This document shows positions 60,967 to 64,000 of a stretch of 64,000 nt of DNA, piece by piece; position 1 is the first letter of the stretch, and every line of letters begins with the position of its first letter. This stretch comes from Rhynchopus sp. YZ270_cl-10 (Eukaryota; Euglenozoa; Diplonemea; Diplonemida; Diplonemidae). The notes beneath the pieces are model-generated. The model had not been told where the DNA came from. It saw nothing but the letters and a program-made list of their open reading frames with translations, and made no database searches. The position numbers and the translations under genes were made by a program. The stretch covers positions 434,001 through 498,000 of the forward strand of contig OZ037887.1 in NCBI GenBank assembly GCA_964035575.1, in the 5' to 3' direction.

Positions 60967-61352
60967 GGGGATCTTTTTTTCTATTCTCTAAACAGTGGCT
61001 GCAAATAGTGGCTTTCTTTCGCGGAGAAGGAGGGGAAGGTTGGAATGGGGCGTTTATGTCCTAATACACAAAAGAAAAAAGATAGGAAAAAAGCGCTATC
61101 TTGTTGTTCCCAGGAAAGCTGTCAAGTGAGGGCTGTCCAAAAAGGGGCGTTTTTTTGAACATAGATTCGTTCTTGAAGGGTAGAATGTGAAATCAGAATA
61201 TCTGATCGAAAACTAAATAGTATACTGTGTGCCTGAAGCCCCGCCACCCTCGCCCCAATTTAACTTCTATTTTCCAAAAAATAAAAAGCCCCCCTCACCA
61301 AATGCACTGTCTACCCACACAGATATCTACTCAAGACAAAACAAACCACACA
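60967..61352. other. Short intergenic region
   Basis: A- and T-rich; no repeat family is recognised. Acceptor-like CTACCCACACAG and CTACTCAAG lie close to the next start codon. Confidence 0.6.
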
Positions 61353-62144
61353 ATGAAGGCAGCCCTGCTGTGTCTTGCCTCTCTCTGTGCCACAGTGGTG
61401 GCACAGCAGAGTACTCCGGCGCTTTCCATGGGGTGCAGGCTTGCATGTGGGACGGGTGTGCCGCATGGTTGGAGCGGAAGCGACGAGGGACCAAGTGGCT
61501 GCCACCGGTGCATCTGCGACAACGGGAACTTGGAGTGCCTGGGTGTGGTGGGTGGAGTGCTGCCCCCGTGCAACCTGCCTGGTGCTGCGTGTGGTGCGAC
61601 GTGCACGCTTGCGTGCCCGGATGAGGTGGTGCCGCACGGCTGGAGTGGAAGCGACATGGGGTCGAACAACTGCAACACGTGCACGTGTGCACACGGTGTG
61701 CTGTCGTGCACACAGAACACATGCACTGCACCGACAGCGTGTGCAGCGAAGATGGACTGTGCACTGCAGTGCGGGACGTCTGTTGCACACGGGTGGTCGG
61801 GGATGAACGAAGGCCCACACGAGTGCCAGCGCTGCTTCTGCGACAACGGTGACCTGATGTGTCTGCAGAGCGTGGGCGGGGTTGCGCCAGTGTGCGACAA
61901 CGCACCGACGTGCGAGGACCTGTTTGTGTGCTACGGCACCCCGTCGTGCAACCAGTACGACCCGAACGCAGCGACCTACGGCCAGAGCGAGTGCTCCGTT
62001 CTTGACCACGGAAACTTCCTGCACATCTGCCTTGATGACACGGACGACTCATGCGACCCCAACAACGGAGGGACGAACTGCCCTGCCTGCTGCCACGAGC
62101 ACCTCTTCACTGGGAAGCGGGAGACTGGTAAGTCTACCAAGTGA
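61353..62144 (+). CDS. Secreted cysteine-rich repeat protein (HGWSG repeats)
   Basis: 263 residues with a signal peptide (MKAALLCLASLCATVVAQ). Three tandem repeats of about 50-60 residues follow, each with the form Cys-x-(L)-x-Cys-x(4)-V-(P/A)-HGWSG, then a CHRCICDNGNLECL-type Cys cluster (GVPHGWSGSDEG; VVPHGWSGSDMG; VAHGWSGMNEG). A fourth Cys-rich C-terminal part has a different pattern (CEDLFVCYGTPSC, CPACCHEHLF). The repeat resembles small VWC- or pacifastin-like modules seen in many algal and protist secreted proteins. Probably extracellular and disulfide-bonded; ligand unknown. High GC and intronless. Confidence 0.85.
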   Translation: MKAALLCLASLCATVVAQQSTPALSMGCRLACGTGVPHGWSGSDEGPSGCHRCICDNGNLECLGVVGGVLPPCNLPGAACGATCTLACPDEVVPHGWSGSDMGSNNCNTCTCAHGVLSCTQNTCTAPTACAAKMDCALQCGTSVAHGWSGMNEGPHECQRCFCDNGDLMCLQSVGGVAPVCDNAPTCEDLFVCYGTPSCNQYDPNAATYGQSECSVLDHGNFLHICLDDTDDSCDPNNGGTNCPACCHEHLFTGKRETGKSTK

Positions 62145-62575
62145 GCTGTTATTATCAACAACCAATAAGCTATTTTCTACTTCATTCAACTATTTGTATA
62201 TTTCAAGATGAGAGCTCCGCCATCTGACAAATATTTTCTTATCTATTGCATTTCTGCAGTGTAGTGTTCCGACCACACGAGTCTTGCCTGTGGTACACAC
62301 ACCTGCACAACAGGAGAGGCACCTGACAGCACACGGGCGCGGGATGACCCGCTTTGATCTGTGTTTTGTCCGCTTTCTCTTTGTTGTTGACTGTTTTTTG
62401 TTGTTTTTGTTGTTCTCTTCCACTCAAAGCATTGACACAAAACCATGCGTTTGATGGTACTTTGCTGTTCTTCATTTTTATTTATATGTTCCCCACATAT
62501 GAAAAAATAACCACCCCTCTCCCCCTCTCCCCGCTCACCAATTGTTTGCTTTTTTTCCTTTGCAAAAGCTTTTCT
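62145..62575. other. Intergenic region
   Basis: T-rich with no recognised repeat. Ends in a T/C tract followed by GCAAAAG, a likely acceptor for the gene at 62576. Confidence 0.6.
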
Positions 62576-62980
62576 ATGTGCGAGAAGGAGGCCCTGCAGA
62601 AGTATGAAAACAATATGAGGGACAAAAATCAGCAGCATGAAAAAAAGAACTCCGCCTTAGAGGAAGAAAATAGAGAGCTGAAGGAACGACTGTACAAGCT
62701 GGAGCTTGCGGAGAAGGAGGCGGAAAAGACCTCACTTTCAGAAAAGCAAATCATAACTCCGATCGTGAGGCTGGCCCCTACACAAAGCAGCAGCCAAGCA
62801 GCAAGCTTCAACAGTCAGCAGACGCTTTCACCACTCCCCTCTATTCCAACCATCAGTCCAGCCTCTCAGGTTTCTCAGCCAATCGTGCCAGCGAGGAAGA
62901 GAGGCATTGACACCGAACCTGAGGGGCAGTCTGAACGGAAGAAACCCAGAACAGTCAGGTACAATGGTCCAAATTACTAA
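62576..62980 (+). CDS. Small coiled-coil protein with nuclear-type basic motifs
   Basis: 134 residues. Residues 1-55 form a charged coiled coil (KKNSALEEENRELKERLYKL); a Ser/Pro/Gln-rich linker follows; the C-terminus has two basic clusters (ARKRG and ERKKPR) spaced like a bipartite nuclear localisation signal. ATG 62576 lies just after TTTGCAAAAGC. An upstream in-frame ATG at 62354 adds hydrophobic low-complexity sequence and is not preferred. The gene may have lost or unseen exons, since its size is small. No family recognised. Confidence 0.65.
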   Translation: MCEKEALQKYENNMRDKNQQHEKKNSALEEENRELKERLYKLELAEKEAEKTSLSEKQIITPIVRLAPTQSSSQAASFNSQQTLSPLPSIPTISPASQVSQPIVPARKRGIDTEPEGQSERKKPRTVRYNGPNY

Positions 62981-63393
62981 GGATGGTGGGAAAAGTACAG
63001 AGAAAAAGAGTCCTAAACATAAATACCTTCACACCACCCCCCCATCCAAACCCCACCCATACAGCGATTTTTCGAACCCATCGTTTACAACGCCGGTTTT
63101 TTGATTCCCCTTTCCTTTTCTCTCTTTCCTCCGCACCCGCCTCCCTCTTTTATTTGCTGCTCTATTGTTTTAGTGCGCCAGCAGGAGAGAAACAAAGCCT
63201 CAAAAAAACTAAAAGCCCCAGCACACCCAGCCACAGGGGGGGTTTCTTCTCTCGAGCGGGATTCTGGTTGATTGCGCCGTTTCTTTGACTTCTTCTTCTT
63301 CTTCTTCTTCTCTTTATTGAACTTTGATCACTCTATCTTCTTTTTTGCCGGCTGCGTTTTCTTGTTACTTTCCACCCTTAGCTTAATCCGACT
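62981..63393. other. Intergenic region
   Basis: Pyrimidine rich, with a CTT repeat near 63288-63312. Ends CTTTCCACCCTTAG, a strong acceptor, 13 bases before the next start. Confidence 0.6.
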
Positions 63394-63837
63394 ATGGTTA
63401 ACGTTGACTCCCCGTGTGTGCTCTCTTCCGACGAGGTGTTGGAGTTGCGCAACATCCAGAAGCAGAAGCAGGCCGTCAAGAGCGCGATTCTCAGCCTCAA
63501 ATGGAGGGAAGCGCAGTCCTTCCTTGGCTCCAACGCAGTTCTCGAGAACTCAATCATTGGGTCTGAGGAAGTGTATGTGGATTGTTTTCTATGATTACCC
63601 CCTGTTTTTTTTTCGCGAAAGATGTGAGTGAAAAATGGAAAAAGTTGGGATTGAACACTTCTTGTCTCTACCAACAATATTTTTTCTCTGATTCCTTACA
63701 CGAAACGTTATTAGAAAGAGAAAGATGAAGTTTGCCGTTTTGGTGTCGAAAAAACAGTCAATCACCAACCAAACAACAGGAAGAGCGCTGACGAATGGGA
63801 CTACGTGGGTTACCACATGGGGTACACCTGTGCATGA
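63394..63837 (+). CDS. Small gene, first exon clear, second exon tentative
   Basis: The first exon (63394 to about 63570) encodes MVNVDSPCVLSSDEVLELRN, then a helical IQKQKQAVKSAILSLKWREA and a short tail to SEE. Joining GTGTATG at 63571 to the acceptor TTATTAG before 63715 keeps phase 0 and ends at a stop at 63837 after SADEWDYVGYHMGYTCA (99 residues). If GTATG at 63573 is the donor instead, the frame stays open to the window end. No family is recognised. I am confident of the first exon only. Confidence 0.5.
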
Positions 63838-64000
63838 TATTCTTGGCCTGCTGACAAATTCTTACGCCCCAACGTACTACCATATCTGCTACCCGCAACC
63901 CCCCTTTTTCTTTTTTGCAACAAAATTTGCGATTAAAAAAAAAGACTACTGGACCACGAAGGCTCCAAAAGGGTCGCGAAAACTTCACAAAAAGGGAGGG
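63838..64000. other. Window edge, unassigned
   Basis: AT-rich with homopolymer runs. It is either downstream of, or a further exon of, the gene starting at 63394, depending on the splice choice. Confidence 0.4.

Noticed and set aside
1-64000. Spliced-leader RNA or rRNA genes
   Set aside because: I found no stretch resembling either; trans-splicing is inferred only from acceptor-like contexts.
1-64000. Retrotransposons or virus-derived elements
   Set aside because: No reverse transcriptase, integrase, capsid or long terminal repeats were seen; the mobile DNA recognised is of the TIR type.

Overview
The window reads as nuclear DNA of a protist, most likely a euglenozoan and perhaps a diplonemid. 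This is an inference from four things seen in the sequence. (1) All sixteen host-type genes lie on the + strand, as in polycistronic gene clusters. (2) Most start codons follow a pyrimidine-rich tract and an AG, like trans-splice acceptors. (3) The first gene is a six-TM class III nucleotide cyclase that resembles trypanosomatid enzymes. (4) Two secreted GH28 pectinase-type enzymes are present, a trait I associate with diplonemids. Cis-introns also occur: all twelve I could place start GTATG or GTATA and end in AG, mostly CAG. No rRNA, convincing tRNA, spliced-leader RNA or CRISPR was seen.

Layout. 0.6-5.9 kb: nucleotide cyclase and a small type I membrane protein, separated by a TIR element. 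5.9-15.7 kb: gene-free, with DNA transposons (one nested in another) and short dispersed repeats. 15.7-20.8 kb: two recently duplicated GH28 genes. 24.3-27.2 kb: an HNH-domain gene whose first intron is mostly a 9-bp satellite and whose second holds a TIR element. 27.2-35.3 kb: a repeat desert with an 800-bp foldback element, a 969-bp CTGTA array, inverted TTCACAA arrays and a nested transposon pair. 35.3-45.5 kb: an EF-hand coiled-coil gene (its first intron holds a transposon-like element with an OTU-protease gene), SCO1, two tandem FKBP genes and a PB1-domain gene. 45.5-51.3 kb: repeats and a relic transposase. 51.3-54.3 kb: the five-exon chaperonin gene CCT4. 57.3-63.8 kb: four further genes and the first exon of a fifth, most of unknown function.

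The host genes do not form one pathway; they share only a transcription direction. Every minus-strand coding-like sequence I could support sits in a mobile element or relic. The most unusual content is the mobile DNA. There are at least six TIR families with recognisable target-site duplications, several in nested or pre-insertion arrangements that confirm the boundaries. There are also several families of 50-150 bp dispersed repeats, some hairpin-forming, one with a tRNA-like A-box and one with a B-box-like motif. These occupy intergenic regions and most of the longer introns.
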